The notes: generated by a model from the sequence alone, not told the origin. A stretch of 64,000 bases of DNA from Thermococcus sp. (GCF_027052235.1 NZ_JALUFF010000062.1:18879-82878), one strand, 5' to 3'. Positions 49,380 to 58,388 are shown, numbered from the stretch's first letter. Translations and numbers: made by a program.

Positions 49380-50183
49380 ATGGAGACAGTGCAGGGAGTT
49401 AGAACGGTCAAAGCCTTCGTCTTTATCCAGAAGGAGGTATTCTTCTCAAGGCGCTTTGACCTGCTTTTACAGTTCATAGGCTTAGCTTTGAACATAATCT
49501 TCATCGGAATCTTCGCCAAGCTGATAACAATCAACGCCAACATCTCTCAGTATGGCACTTCCAACTACCTTGACTACCTCCTCATAGGCTCAATAATCCA
49601 CAACCTCGTCTTCCTACCAAGGGGAAGCATATCATCATTCGTCCTCGGGAGAATATTCCCAGTTCTTTACAACTCTCCTGCATCTCTAACATCAATTTTC
49701 ATCGGAATCAACGCCTGGCGAATTCTGTGGAATCTGGGGCTGACTTTCATCGTAACACTCGCGTACATCCTGTTTTTCGGTTTAAGGATTCACCTCAACC
49801 TCGGCGTTCTGGTCGTCATTCTAAGCGGCATCCTATTAATCTTCGCACTCGACCTTTTCTCAGCGGGATTCAGAATAGCGACCAAGGCCACTCAAGACCC
49901 CTTAAACTGGTTCTTCAATATAACAGCTCAACTCGTCAGCGGGCTTTACTTCCCGCCAGATAAACTCCCCTCCTGGCTTCAGCCCCTGTCAAAAATTCAC
50001 CCCGAGACGTACATCCTCCAGATGGGTAGACTCACAATGGGTGGCGGCTACTCGTTATCCCAAATCCTTCCAAGTTTAATTAACATGCTCGTTATCACGG
50101 CCTTAATGCTCCTTGTGGGATACCTTACCTTCAGGTGGGGTTTCAACAAGGCAAGGCAACTTGGGACACTGGGTCACACGTGA
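49380..50183 (+). CDS. ABC-2 type transporter permease
   Basis: The 267-residue permease has about six membrane segments (LLLQFIGLALNIIFIGIFAKLI, LLIGSIIHNLVFLP, ILWNLGLTFIVTLAYILFFGL, LNLGVLVVILSGILLIFALDL, LINMLVITALMLLVGYLTF) and the ABC-2 pattern near the end (QLVSGLYFPPDKLPSWLQPLSKIHPETY). ATG 49380 follows AGGTGGT. It is divergent from the peptide gene. The ATPase follows after a small winged-helix gene. It probably exports the matured peptide, though drug or lipid export cannot be excluded. Confidence 0.86.
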   Translation: METVQGVRTVKAFVFIQKEVFFSRRFDLLLQFIGLALNIIFIGIFAKLITINANISQYGTSNYLDYLLIGSIIHNLVFLPRGSISSFVLGRIFPVLYNSPASLTSIFIGINAWRILWNLGLTFIVTLAYILFFGLRIHLNLGVLVVILSGILLIFALDLFSAGFRIATKATQDPLNWFFNITAQLVSGLYFPPDKLPSWLQPLSKIHPETYILQMGRLTMGGGYSLSQILPSLINMLVITALMLLVGYLTFRWGFNKARQLGTLGHT

Positions 50184-50193
50184 GGTGGGCCTT

Positions 50194-50469
50194 ATGAAGG
50201 TGCAAGTTCTGAAAAAGAAATACGGGGACGGAAAAATTGTGATGATACTCAGAGTCGAGGTCGACGTGAATAACTTACCTAATTACGAACTGGGGGATGT
50301 TGAAACGAGAATCCTCGATTTGCTCCTGGACAACGAGGAAATAACCCAGAGACAGCTCAGTCAGCTTTTTGGCAGAACAAAAGCCTGCAGGGCAATAAAG
50401 AATCTTGAAAACATGGGATTAATTCGACGTGAAAAGAAAGGGAGAACGTACGTTGTCAGGGTGGTCTGA
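50194..50469 (+). CDS. Small winged-helix transcription regulator
   Basis: ATG 50194 follows GAGGTGGG, ten bases after the permease stop. In the 91-residue product, residues 38-90 (VETRILDLLLDNEEITQRQLSQLFGRTKACRAIKNLENMG, then LIRREKKGRTYVV) form a winged helix. It lies inside the ABC operon and is likely to control this operon and perhaps the divergent peptide genes. The longer frame upstream overlaps the permease and is not used. Confidence 0.75.
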   Translation: MKVQVLKKKYGDGKIVMILRVEVDVNNLPNYELGDVETRILDLLLDNEEITQRQLSQLFGRTKACRAIKNLENMGLIRREKKGRTYVVRVV

Positions 50470-51462
50470 GTGATAGAGGCTGTTAATTTGACCAAGTACT
50501 ACCCTCCCCCAATAAAGTCCCTGCTCGACTTGAAGAGCCTTAAGGACTTTCTCAGAACGCCACGGGAGGAGATTCCCGCATTGATTGACATCAGCTTTAA
50601 AGTTAAAGAAGGCGAAATATACGGCCTCCTCGGGCCGAACGGTGCCGGAAAAACCACCCTGTGCAAGATAGCTAACGGACTCGTTATCCCGACGAAAGGA
50701 CACCTTTACATAAATGGTTTTGACTCAATCAGTGAGCATGATAGAGTTAGGGGCAAAATCTTCACAATTTTCGGTGGAGATAGAGACCTCTTTGGCCTCT
50801 TCCAGTGGAGGGTGAACGTGGAGAAGAACCTCAGGTTCATCGCCGAGCTGTGGGGAGTTTCGAGGCAAGAGGCAGACAAGAGGGTTAACTATGCCCTCAA
50901 GCTCCTAGACTTGGACGAAAAAAGGAACGAGTGGTACCAGAAACTCTCCGCAGGGATGAGGCAGAAGGTCTACCTCGCGTTGCCATTCATCATTCAACCC
51001 GAAGTCCTCATCCTGGACGAGCCCACGGTGTACCTAGATGCCTTCACGAGGAGGGAAGTATGGAAGGCGATTCTTGAGCTTTCGAGGGATTTTGGCACCA
51101 CGGTGCTCCTGACAACACACAACCTCAACGAGGCCGAGAGGCTCTGTGACAGGATATTCCTCTTCAACAAGCGGAAAATAGCCGAGGGAACTCCAAAAGA
51201 ACTCGTTGAGAAAGTTCAAGCCCTAAAAGCGGAGCGAAAGCTGATTACCAAAGTTAAAGGGAACGTGAACGTTGAGGAATTCAAGGGGGTAGTTCAAAAA
51301 ATCGAGGTCCAAAGTGATGGACAATTCACGTACCTCCAGCTTTATTTTAGGAACGATGAGCTCCAAGACATCATACGACTCCTAGCTAGGTACAGCGTAG
51401 TTGACCTCCAGAGTGCCCCGGTGACCCTTGAGGAGGTCTTCGTGCAGTTGTGCAAAAAATAA
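50470..51462 (+). CDS. ABC transporter ATP-binding protein
   Basis: GTG 50470 immediately follows the previous TGA. The 330-residue ATPase has Walker A GPNGAGKT at 55-62, the signature LSAGMRQK, Walker B LILDEP and the H-loop LLTTHN. An N-terminal insert (about 14-35) and a ~90-residue C-terminal domain resemble drug/bacteriocin exporters. It pairs with the ABC-2 permease. It converges with purQ, with five bases between the stops. Confidence 0.92.
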   Translation: MIEAVNLTKYYPPPIKSLLDLKSLKDFLRTPREEIPALIDISFKVKEGEIYGLLGPNGAGKTTLCKIANGLVIPTKGHLYINGFDSISEHDRVRGKIFTIFGGDRDLFGLFQWRVNVEKNLRFIAELWGVSRQEADKRVNYALKLLDLDEKRNEWYQKLSAGMRQKVYLALPFIIQPEVLILDEPTVYLDAFTRREVWKAILELSRDFGTTVLLTTHNLNEAERLCDRIFLFNKRKIAEGTPKELVEKVQALKAERKLITKVKGNVNVEEFKGVVQKIEVQSDGQFTYLQLYFRNDELQDIIRLLARYSVVDLQSAPVTLEEVFVQLCKK

Positions 51463-51467
51463 AGAAA

Positions 51468-52139
51468 TCACCCCCTCGCCCACTCCACCATGCTCCTGAA
51501 AACCCTCAATCCATCTTCACTGCCCAGAAAGCGGTCGCTCGCCCTTTCAGGGTGGGGCATCGTCCCGAGGACGTTTCCCTTCTCGTTCGCTACAGCCGCT
51601 ATGTTCAGAACTGAGCCGTTCGGGTTCGCCTCCTCCGTTACGTTGCCGCTCTCATCGCTGTACTGAAAAACAACCCTGACCTTTGAAGGATCCTCGGTGT
51701 AGTAGTTGCCCTCGGCGTGGGCTATCGGCATCCTTATGACCTCTCCCCGCTCGTAGAGTGAAGTGAAGGGCGTCTCGTTATCGGCAACCCTGAGGTGAAC
51801 CCACCTGCAGAGGAAGCGCGGGATTTTGTTGGGCCTCAAAGCCCCGGGAAGGAGGCCTGCCTCGGTGAGAATCTGAAAGCCGTTGCATATCCCGAGTACG
51901 GGCCTTCCCTCGCGGGCGAACTCCTTCACTTCCTCCATTATCTCCTGACGGGCGGCTATCGCCCCCGCTCTGAGATAGTCAGCGTAGCTGAAGCCGCCGG
52001 GAAGGATAACGCCGTCAAAGTCCTTGAGGCTGGTTTTATACCATACCCTCTCTGCCTTCGCTCCAGCCTTCCTTATAGCCCTCTCCGTCTCGAAGTCGCA
52101 GTTGGTTCCTGGAAAAACAACAACGGCAAACTTCACCAT
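51468..52139 (-). CDS. purQ: Phosphoribosylformylglycinamidine synthase, PurQ subunit
   Basis: The glutaminase subunit of the PurLQS complex. Nucleophile Cys85 lies in GICNGFQ, and the His of the triad is in MPHPER. The 223 residues from ATG 52139 match the family. It is last in the purD-purP-purS-purQ unit, one base after purS. Confidence 0.96.
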   Translation of the reverse strand: MVKFAVVVFPGTNCDFETERAIRKAGAKAERVWYKTSLKDFDGVILPGGFSYADYLRAGAIAARQEIMEEVKEFAREGRPVLGICNGFQILTEAGLLPGALRPNKIPRFLCRWVHLRVADNETPFTSLYERGEVIRMPIAHAEGNYYTEDPSKVRVVFQYSDESGNVTEEANPNGSVLNIAAVANEKGNVLGTMPHPERASDRFLGSEDGLRVFRSMVEWARG

Positions 52140-52140
52140 C

Positions 52141-52383
52141 TCAGCTCACCGGCTCAACCCTGTACTCCCAGCTGTGGATGAGCGGGTTGGCAAGGAGCTT
52201 CCTGCACATCTCCTCGACCTCTTCCTCAGGGTTTTCGCTCTCCAGCTCGAACTCGAAGTATTTGGGAACCCTCAGGTTTTCAACCGCATAACCGAGGTTT
52301 CTCAATGCTTTTCCGATGATCCTACCCTCGGGGTCGTTTAGGCCTTCCTTCAGGCGAACGATGACGGCAACCTTCCACTTCAT
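52141..52383 (-). CDS. purS: Phosphoribosylformylglycinamidine synthase, PurS subunit
   Basis: The 80-residue bridging subunit that links PurL and Pur[21 protein letters not shown] and [14 protein letters not shown] are typical. ATG 52383 follows GGTGG and replaces a longer frame that overlaps purP. It is followed by purQ after one base. Confidence 0.95.
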   Translation of the reverse strand: MKWKVAVIVRLKEGLNDPEGRIIGKALRNLGYAVENLRVPKYFEFELESENPEEEVEEMCRKLLANPLIHSWEYRVEPVS

Positions 52384-52393
52384 TCCGACCACC

Positions 52394-53536
52394 TCAGGTA
52401 ACAACCTTCTCAAGCTCGTCCAGCTCAACCGCGCGCTTTATCTCAAGTGCTATCCTCCGCCCTGTGCTCATCGGCTTCCTCCAGAGGGAGTTCCCGTAGG
52501 GATGCCCCGTCGCCATGTGGATGTTGGTTCCACCGCCCGTTCTTGAGGCAACGTCGTAGATGTAGAAGTTCAGGTCTTTGTCCACGGCCGTCTGAAGTGT
52601 AAACGGCCCGATTATCCCGGGCGGGTAGTACTCCTGCGTCGCCTTCACATAGCGCTCGGCCATGTCAAAGACCTTCTCCAAAAGGCTCTCGCGGAGGGTT
52701 GAGGAAGCGTGACCCGTAACTGTGTACTCAGGCTCGAACTGCCACTCCGGCAGAGTGAGTTGCTGGCTCGCAGGAAGCCTCACGTGGCCGTCTAAGCTCG
52801 TCTCAAAGCGCCAGTCTATGCCCAGGAGCTCGATTTCCTCATCAATCGGCGAGTAGAAGAAGTCAAAGTTGAAGACCGGGCCTATTATGTAGCGCTCTAT
52901 TCTGGCTTTGGCTAAGTCCTCCTCCGTGATGACGCCGAGCTTGATGAGCTTCTCGGCCTTCTCGCGGAACTCCCTGTAGGAAGCGGCCGTAAAGAATCCC
53001 CTCTCCAGCCTCTTCTTGGCGTGGGGGAGCTTGACTATGACCAAACCGACATCATCGATTTCCTCGGGCTTTACCTCCTCCGGGTAGAGGAGCTTAGCCT
53101 TCCCAAGGAGCCAGTAGTAGCTCTTCTCCTCGCTCCTCTCCTCGCTTCTCAGCAAGTTCCTGCTCCCAAAGAGGGGAACGCGGAAGTCGTTTTCAACCCT
53201 GTCAATGCCCGTGTAAACGACGAAGGAGCGGTTTGGGATAAAGATAACGTTCCTCTTAACGAGTTCCTCTTGGATTTCCACGATCTGAGCGAACTTGTCA
53301 AGGATTACAACCTCGTCAATGAAGCCCTTAGTTAAGCCGTCCCTCGTCTTCCTGAGCTTAAAGTATTCTGTATAGGTCCTGTGCCTTCCGCGCTGAGCCA
53401 CTACAAGAACCGGCAAACCTTCTTCCTTCGCCCCGTCGGCTATGTCGAGGGCTGAGTGACTCCCTATAACGCCTACGGTTATCTTCTCGGGGTTATACTT
53501 CTCGATGATTCCCAAAATCTCGTCGCGGCTTATCAT
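52394..53536 (-). CDS. purP: PurP paralogue (second copy)
   Basis: A 380-residue ATP-grasp protein of the PurP family (VGVIGSHSALDIADGAKEEG, VYTGIDRVENDFRVPLFGSRN, and the end IYDVASRTGGGTNIHMATGHPYGN). It is about 50 residues longer than the copy at 39522 and differs in the ATP-binding stretch (IVKLPHAKKRLERGFF instead of [13 protein letters not shown]). ATG 53536 follows GGTGG. It lies between purD and purS. It may be the true FAICAR synthetase, or one copy may do another step, such as the missing IMP-forming reaction; no purO or purH was seen. Confidence 0.9.
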   Translation of the reverse strand: MISRDEILGIIEKYNPEKITVGVIGSHSALDIADGAKEEGLPVLVVAQRGRHRTYTEYFKLRKTRDGLTKGFIDEVVILDKFAQIVEIQEELVKRNVIFIPNRSFVVYTGIDRVENDFRVPLFGSRNLLRSEERSEEKSYYWLLGKAKLLYPEEVKPEEIDDVGLVIVKLPHAKKRLERGFFTAASYREFREKAEKLIKLGVITEEDLAKARIERYIIGPVFNFDFFYSPIDEEIELLGIDWRFETSLDGHVRLPASQQLTLPEWQFEPEYTVTGHASSTLRESLLEKVFDMAERYVKATQEYYPPGIIGPFTLQTAVDKDLNFYIYDVASRTGGGTNIHMATGHPYGNSLWRKPMSTGRRIALEIKRAVELDELEKVVT

Positions 53537-53546
53537 TCCGGCCACC

Positions 53547-54863
53547 TCACCATGAGTTCGGCTCGAATTCCCTTCCGAGTTCTTTCATCAGCCTAATCCT
53601 CTTCTCGACGCTCTCCCTCGTCCCAACGTCCCTCCTGTAGAACAGCTCACCCCTTATGTGCGAAACCGCGCTCTCTGCAATCCTCTCCGCTTTATCAAGG
53701 CTCCCGGCTATTCCAACCACGGCTATTGCCCTTGAGCCGAGGAGCGTAAAGTCCTCGTCTATGGAAGCGTAGTAGAGCCTCGCACCCGTCCCGGCTATGG
53801 CACCTTCATCAACCTCGACCCTAACTCCTTTGACGGGCTTGGTAGGGTAGCCCTTCGGCGCGAGGTACTTCACAACGGTGGCCTTGCTTTCGAACTCCGC
53901 TTTCCTTAGGTTTCCGTCCACTATGCCCTCGGCTATCTCCATAAGCGGAGTCTTTAAAAGTGGAAGGACGTTCATCGCCTCAGGATCTCCGAAGCGGGCG
54001 TTGTACTCTATGAGAACCGGCCCCTCTTTGCTCAGCATGAACTGGCCGTAGAGAATGCCCTTGTAGGGAGTCCCCTCCTTTCTCATGGCCTCAACGGTCG
54101 CTTTGAGTGTCTCAAAGGCCCTCTCGTAGTCCTCCTTGGTGACGAAGGGGAGTAAACCGTTCGAGCAGGAGTAGCTACCCATACCTCCCGTTATCGGGCC
54201 CCTATCGTCTTCATAGGCATGTGGATAGTCCTGCGCGAGCGGCATCGGGATAACGCGTTTCCCGTCCGTGAAGACCTGGAAGGTAAACTCAACGCCGTCC
54301 GTTCTCTCCTCTATTAGAACCCTCCCGTCCTTTCTTATCAGCTCCTCCGCGTAGGCCTTGGCCTCTTCGTTGTCCATCAGCTGGTAGCCGACTACCTTAA
54401 CTCCCTTCCCTCCCGTTAATCCAATGGGCTTAACGACAACCGGCTTTCCAAAGTCATCTATCCAAGCGCGCATCTCGGAAACATCGTCGAAGACGCGGAA
54501 GATCTTCCTCCCAGGAATATCGTGGCGCTCCATGAAGGCCCTCGCGAAGGCCTTGTCGGTTTCGAGTTTAGCAGCTTCTCTATTCGGGCCAACCGCAGGA
54601 ATGTCGTTTTCTTCGAGAACATCAACTATGCCCCTCCTAAGCGGTGCCTCCGGGCCGATGAAGGCCATATCTATGCCAAACTTCTTGGCATAGGATAGAA
54701 CCTTCTCCACGTCCGTCTCCCTAGCTAGACCGTAGTCCTTCGCGAGCCTTGCCAGGCCCGGGTTTCTGTGCCCTGAAACCACATAAAGCTCGGCCCCACC
54801 CCTGACGAGGGCCTCGCCTATCGCGTGCTCCCTACCGCCTCCCCCAACGAGAAGGATCCTCAT
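53547..54863 (-). CDS. purD: Phosphoribosylamine-glycine ligase (GAR synthetase)
   Basis: A 438-residue ATP-grasp enzyme that joins phosphoribosylamine and glycine. RILLVGGGGREHAIGEAL, FIGPEAPLRRGIVD, KPIGLTGGKGVKVV and ARFGDPEA are family landmarks. ATG 54863 is used with GGTGA upstream; the four-codon extension (MVKP) contains that site and is also seen before purC. It heads a four-gene unit purD-purP-purS-purQ. No clear TTGAC-N8-GTCAA site was found in its promoter. Confidence 0.95.
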   Translation of the reverse strand: MRILLVGGGGREHAIGEALVRGGAELYVVSGHRNPGLARLAKDYGLARETDVEKVLSYAKKFGIDMAFIGPEAPLRRGIVDVLEENDIPAVGPNREAAKLETDKAFARAFMERHDIPGRKIFRVFDDVSEMRAWIDDFGKPVVVKPIGLTGGKGVKVVGYQLMDNEEAKAYAEELIRKDGRVLIEERTDGVEFTFQVFTDGKRVIPMPLAQDYPHAYEDDRGPITGGMGSYSCSNGLLPFVTKEDYERAFETLKATVEAMRKEGTPYKGILYGQFMLSKEGPVLIEYNARFGDPEAMNVLPLLKTPLMEIAEGIVDGNLRKAEFESKATVVKYLAPKGYPTKPVKGVRVEVDEGAIAGTGARLYYASIDEDFTLLGSRAIAVVGIAGSLDKAERIAESAVSHIRGELFYRRDVGTRESVEKRIRLMKELGREFEPNSW

Positions 54864-55040
54864 AGGCTTCACCATTTGTTTGTTAAAATTTATGTATTTT
54901 AAACCTTATTTTTCCATAAAATTGGCAATAAAGCAGTCCTAAAATTAGCTGGCTCACGGTAGGATAACGAAGCATCTATATGACCATGCATGAACAAAAA
55001 CGTTTTATCCTTTCATTCCAAAAGTTAAGTGGTGGGTGCC

Positions 55041-55235
55041 GTGGAGAGCAGGGAGAAAATACTTAAACTCATAATCGATGCACTCTCCTCAAATAAAATA
55101 GTGGGGATAATAGACAGGGATATTGCATCATTTGGTTATATGCTCGGTCTTGAGGCTATAAAGGGGGATATAGAACGGGGAAAATACGTATGGATTGCCT
55201 CATATGACCCCTCCGGAGCCTCTTTCGAGATATGA
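55041..55235 (+). CDS. N-terminal piece of a KaiC-like protein, frameshifted
   Basis: GTG 55041 gives 64 residues (MESREKILKLIIDALSS to ASYDPSGASFEI). Read on its own it stops early. It matches the first part of the third gene of the operon (SLILIHEVDPRSLGKFLALHVM, GYFNIG), while the next frame matches the remainder. One extra C in the run at 55208-55211 would join the two frames. It is therefore probably a broken gene, or one read by frameshifting. It has no Walker A. Confidence 0.6.
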   Translation: MESREKILKLIIDALSSNKIVGIIDRDIASFGYMLGLEAIKGDIERGKYVWIASYDPSGASFEI

Positions 55236-55687
55236 AGCGGATTGGCCTTGAGTATGAAAAGTATCTTGGAAAGAACCTTTTTGTCTTTGACGTCTTCGGG
55301 TCAATCAAAGGTATCGAACCCGAAATTGATGGAGTTTTTACCCTTAAAGGATACTTAGATGACAACGTCTTCATTGTAAAGTACCAGAAGTTGATTTCTG
55401 AGGTTATCGAGACCCTCAAGCCCAGACCGAAAGAAGTCACCGTTCTGGGACATCTAGAATCCGGTCTCTGCAGGCTCTTCAAGAATCCGGTAAGGGTTCA
55501 GAGAAAGGCATGGAACCTGATGATGGAGGTACCTCTCAAGCTCTCTGTTGTCAAGACGTACATCTTACCTGAGTGTCCCCCCATGGATGAGCTGGTTTAC
55601 TTCTGCTCTGATCTGGTTGTTGAGGGGCTCCTCAAAGAGGACCGCAGGAAGCTCATAGTTACAAAGGGTGGTGAAAATGAGCCTTGA
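55232..55687 (+). CDS. C-terminal piece of the same KaiC-like protein
   Basis: ATG 55232 overlaps the stop of the previous frame (ATGA). The 151 residues start KRIGLEYEKYLGKNLFVFDVFGSIKG, which lines up with GRFGIDVNRHLKENRLMIVDTFGSIYD in the third protein; both carry the hydrophobic Walker B-like strand. Upstream in this frame PLRSLFRD is also coding-like back to the C-run. As the start codon overlap looks natural, two separate proteins remain possible. Confidence 0.6.
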   Translation: MKRIGLEYEKYLGKNLFVFDVFGSIKGIEPEIDGVFTLKGYLDDNVFIVKYQKLISEVIETLKPRPKEVTVLGHLESGLCRLFKNPVRVQRKAWNLMMEVPLKLSVVKTYILPECPPMDELVYFCSDLVVEGLLKEDRRKLIVTKGGENEP

Positions 55688-56429
55688 ACTTGGAATAAAG
55701 CCCGTCGATGAGGAACTCGGGGGAGTCAAGGAGAGAAGTCTGATATTGATTCACGAGGTTGATCCAAGGTCACTCGGTAAGTTCCTCGCACTTCACGTGA
55801 TGAAGTACAAGCTGGACTCCGATAACCTGGTCGGATACTTCAACATCGGTATGCCCATTTCCGTGTTCCTTTCTGTTGCCGGCCGCTTCGGCATAGATGT
55901 TAACCGCCACCTAAAGGAGAACAGGCTCATGATAGTCGATACCTTTGGGAGCATCTATGATCTCCGCACTGAGATGGAGAACGTCTGGTACCTGTCCGGG
56001 CCCATAAGCCTTGAGATACTCAACGAGAAGTACATTGAGGTCATACGAGCCCACAAGGAAAAGTGGCGTCAGTTGAACATGTTCGCGGGCAGGGAACTCT
56101 GGGGTATAACCATATCCATCTCAGACTATCTCCATATGTTTGGACCGCAGAAGACCCAGAGATATCTTGAGCTGATCGACCTCCTCCGGGCGAACTCGGA
56201 TGTTTACAGGAAGTACCCGGCGGGAACCAACGTCTGGGTCTACACCGGTAACGATGTTGTGGTTCTTCCTCTCCTATACAGGAAGGCCACTTACGTTCTA
56301 AAAACGGAGAGCCGGATAGGAGAAGGGGACGAGGTGCTCAGGACGATGAAAATCGTCAAGGCCCCGGGTCTTAAGTCGATGCCCCTCTACGAGTACACCT
56401 TCCGCCATGGTCGGATTAAGTTCCTCTGA
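55677..56429 (+). CDS. RecA/KaiC-superfamily-like protein without P-loop
   Basis: ATG 55677 follows GGTGGTGA and overlaps the previous gene. In the 250-residue product, VDEELGGVKERSLILIHEVDPRSLGK resembles the start of a KaiC/RadA ATPase with the P-loop lysine motif lost (HEVDPRSLGK in place of GxxGxGKT). A Walker B-like LMIVDTFGS follows. Such degenerate ATPases occur as regulators (GvpD or Rad55-like). The paired related gene upstream suggests a heterodimer. No role can be given. Confidence 0.6.
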   Translation: MSLELGIKPVDEELGGVKERSLILIHEVDPRSLGKFLALHVMKYKLDSDNLVGYFNIGMPISVFLSVAGRFGIDVNRHLKENRLMIVDTFGSIYDLRTEMENVWYLSGPISLEILNEKYIEVIRAHKEKWRQLNMFAGRELWGITISISDYLHMFGPQKTQRYLELIDLLRANSDVYRKYPAGTNVWVYTGNDVVVLPLLYRKATYVLKTESRIGEGDEVLRTMKIVKAPGLKSMPLYEYTFRHGRIKFL

Positions 56430-56501
56430 GTTTTAAATATTCTTGCCAAGTTTTTCCCTAAATTTTTAAAGGATTTGCATTTTTCTGTAAGTGGTGGTTC
56501 A

Positions 56502-56933
56502 ATGAGGGTTCTGGTCGTTATGGGGAGCAAGAGCGATTCCGGCATAGCGGAGAAGGTGATCGCGGTTCTCGATGAGTTCGGCGTCGATTACGACGTCGAG
56601 GTTGCCTCCGCCCACAGAAACCCTGAGAAAGTCGAAAGGCTCGCGAAGAAGGACTACGATGTCTTCATAGCGATAGCGGGTTTAAGCGCCGCCCTGCCGG
56701 GGGCTATAGCCTCGCACACGACGAAGCCGGTGATAGGCGTTCCCGTCTCGGCAAAGCTCGGCGGTCTCGATGCCCTTCTAAGCATTGCCCAGATGCCCCC
56801 CGGAGTTCCGGTTGCGGCTGTGGGGATAGACAACGGAAAGAATGCGGCCCTGCTAGCGATTGAGATACTCGCCCTGAAGAACGATGCTCTCCGGAAAAAA
56901 CTCTTGAAGTACAGAGAAAGAATGCGGGCGTAA
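56502..56933 (+). CDS. purE: N5-carboxyaminoimidazole ribonucleotide mutase (PurE)
   Basis: A 143-residue protein with the PurE motif [10 protein letters not shown] at the start, ASAHRNPE and [12 protein letters not shown] in the middle. It carries out the carboxylation/mutase step giving CAIR. ATG 56502 follows GTGGTGG; an in-frame start at 56475 lies above this. Its stop lies inside a hairpin. It is alone on this strand, convergent with purT. Confidence 0.95.
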   Translation: MRVLVVMGSKSDSGIAEKVIAVLDEFGVDYDVEVASAHRNPEKVERLAKKDYDVFIAIAGLSAALPGAIASHTTKPVIGVPVSAKLGGLDALLSIAQMPPGVPVAAVGIDNGKNAALLAIEILALKNDALRKKLLKYRERMRA

Positions 56934-56942
56934 AGCCCGCAT
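56922..56942 (+). terminator. Hairpin over the purE stop codon
   Basis: ATGCGGGC (56922-56929) and GCCCGCAT (56935-56942) form a perfect 8-bp stem with the loop GTAAA that contains the TAA. GAGGGTTTTTC follows. It may protect or end the mRNA. Confidence 0.5.
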
Positions 56943-57063
56943 CGAGGGTTTTTCTTATTAGAACCCCTTTTATTTCAAATGCCCCTAATTTGAGCACATC
57001 TTTTTGGATAATTTTTGACCTTTTAAACCTTTTCTTTTTCTTTCGAACTACAACAAAAAGTTA

Positions 57064-58353
57064 CTAAGTGGTGTGTTTCCTAACCTCATACCCTCCATCA
57101 AACCATTCCGAAGAGCGCGTTCTCGGCTCTATTGAGCGGGCCACAAGCTCGGCCCTTCTCTTGGCTTCCTCGACGTTCTTGCCCCATGCAATAGCCACAC
57201 CGAGTCTTCTCCCCGGGTAAGCCTCGGGCTTTCCGAAGAGCCTCACCGTTGCGTTGGGAACGCTCAGAGCCCTTGCCAGCCCGCGGAAGCGCGGGGAGTA
57301 ACCGGAAGCGTTGGCCTTTATGACGTGGGTTGCCGCGGGCATGAACATCGGAAAGAGCCTGTAGCCGTCAACCCACTCCCCCGGGATTGGAAGCCCAAGG
57401 ACGGCCCTCAGGTGGAGTCCGAACTCGGAGAAGCCGGTCGGGTGAGAAGCTAAAGTCACCATACCGGTATCATGGGGCCTCGGGGAAACTTCGTTCGCCC
57501 ACACCTTATCACCCTTTACGAACATCTCGACGCCGAAGAGGCCGAGACCGCCTAAAACATCTGTTATGCGCTTCGCTATCCTGTAAACCTCCTTCTCGGC
57601 TTTCTCACTTATCTCCGCCGGCTGCCAGCTGGAATGATAATCGCCATCAATCTGGTAGTGGCCGACGGGTTTAGGAAAGGTCGTGACTATCTCCCCGTTC
57701 TCGTCGTAGTGCCTCACCGCTAACTCAGTGATTTCAACATCGAACTCGATGTGCTCCTCGACGATTATCTTGTCCGCACTACCGCGAGCCTTCTTCTTCG
57801 CCTCCTCCCATGCCTTCGGGATATCTTCTCTGCTTTTCACGAAGTAGGAGCCCTTTCCGGAGGAGCTCATTATCGCCTTCGTGTGGCACGGGTAGCCTAT
57901 CTTTTCGCAGGCCTCGTAGAGCTCGCCGAGAGTTTCCGCGTAGGCGTAGCGCGACGTTGGAACCTTTGCCTCCTTCGCGAGGGTCTCTCTAGTGCGCTCG
58001 CGGTGCATGGCAATCCACGTTGCTTTCGCGTTCGGAACGACGAAGTAGCCGTCCTTTTCGAGCTCAAAGAGTGCATCGAGGTTTATTGCCTCTATCTCCG
58101 GAATTATTGCATCGGGCTTCTCCCTCTCGACGACCGAGAAGAGGAAGTCCGCCTTTCTCATGTCCCCCACATAAGAGCGGTGGGCGACCTGCATCGCCGG
58201 TGCGTTGGCGTATCTATCGACCGCTATCACCTCAACGCCGAGCCTTTGAGCCTCAATCGCTATTTCCTTCCCGAGTTCACCGCTTCCGAGGAGGATTATC
58301 TTTTGGGCGGAGTCGGTCATGGCCGTTCCGAGTTCATCTCTCAGGCCAACCAT
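57064..58353 (-). CDS. purT: Formate-dependent GAR transformylase (PurT)
   Basis: A 429-residue ATP-grasp enzyme that forms FGAR from GAR, ATP and formate, avoiding folate. IILLGSGELGKEIAIEAQRLG, the metal/ATP loop SSSGKGSYFVKS and VSPRPHDTGMVT are landmarks. ATG 58353 follows GAGGTGGTG; a three-codon extension is in frame. It is divergent from purM across a 117-base promoter region with a perfect TTGAC-N8-GTCAA site. Use of PurT and PurP together makes formate the one-carbon donor for purines here. Confidence 0.96.
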   Translation of the reverse strand: MVGLRDELGTAMTDSAQKIILLGSGELGKEIAIEAQRLGVEVIAVDRYANAPAMQVAHRSYVGDMRKADFLFSVVEREKPDAIIPEIEAINLDALFELEKDGYFVVPNAKATWIAMHRERTRETLAKEAKVPTSRYAYAETLGELYEACEKIGYPCHTKAIMSSSGKGSYFVKSREDIPKAWEEAKKKARGSADKIIVEEHIEFDVEITELAVRHYDENGEIVTTFPKPVGHYQIDGDYHSSWQPAEISEKAEKEVYRIAKRITDVLGGLGLFGVEMFVKGDKVWANEVSPRPHDTGMVTLASHPTGFSEFGLHLRAVLGLPIPGEWVDGYRLFPMFMPAATHVIKANASGYSPRFRGLARALSVPNATVRLFGKPEAYPGRRLGVAIAWGKNVEEAKRRAELVARSIEPRTRSSEWFDGGYEVRKHTT

Positions 58354-58370
58354 GAGCACCACCTCATTGA

Positions 58371-58388
58371 TTGACGTTTAAATGTCAA
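58371..58388. promoter_or_regulatory. Candidate purine operator between purT and purM
   Basis: A perfect inverted repeat TTGAC (58371-58375), eight bases GTTTAAAT, then GTCAA (58384-58388). It ends 18 bases from the purT start, near the expected transcript start, after TATA-like AATATATG on the minus strand. Confidence 0.62.

Noticed and set aside
54864..54900. A TTGAC-N8-GTCAA site before purD
   Set aside because: Only a loose AT-rich palindrome is present and it is out of register with the other sites.
57751..58374. A 207-codon plus-strand frame opposite purT
   Set aside because: It is antisense to a well-supported gene and arises from high-GC codon structure; the product has no sensible features.
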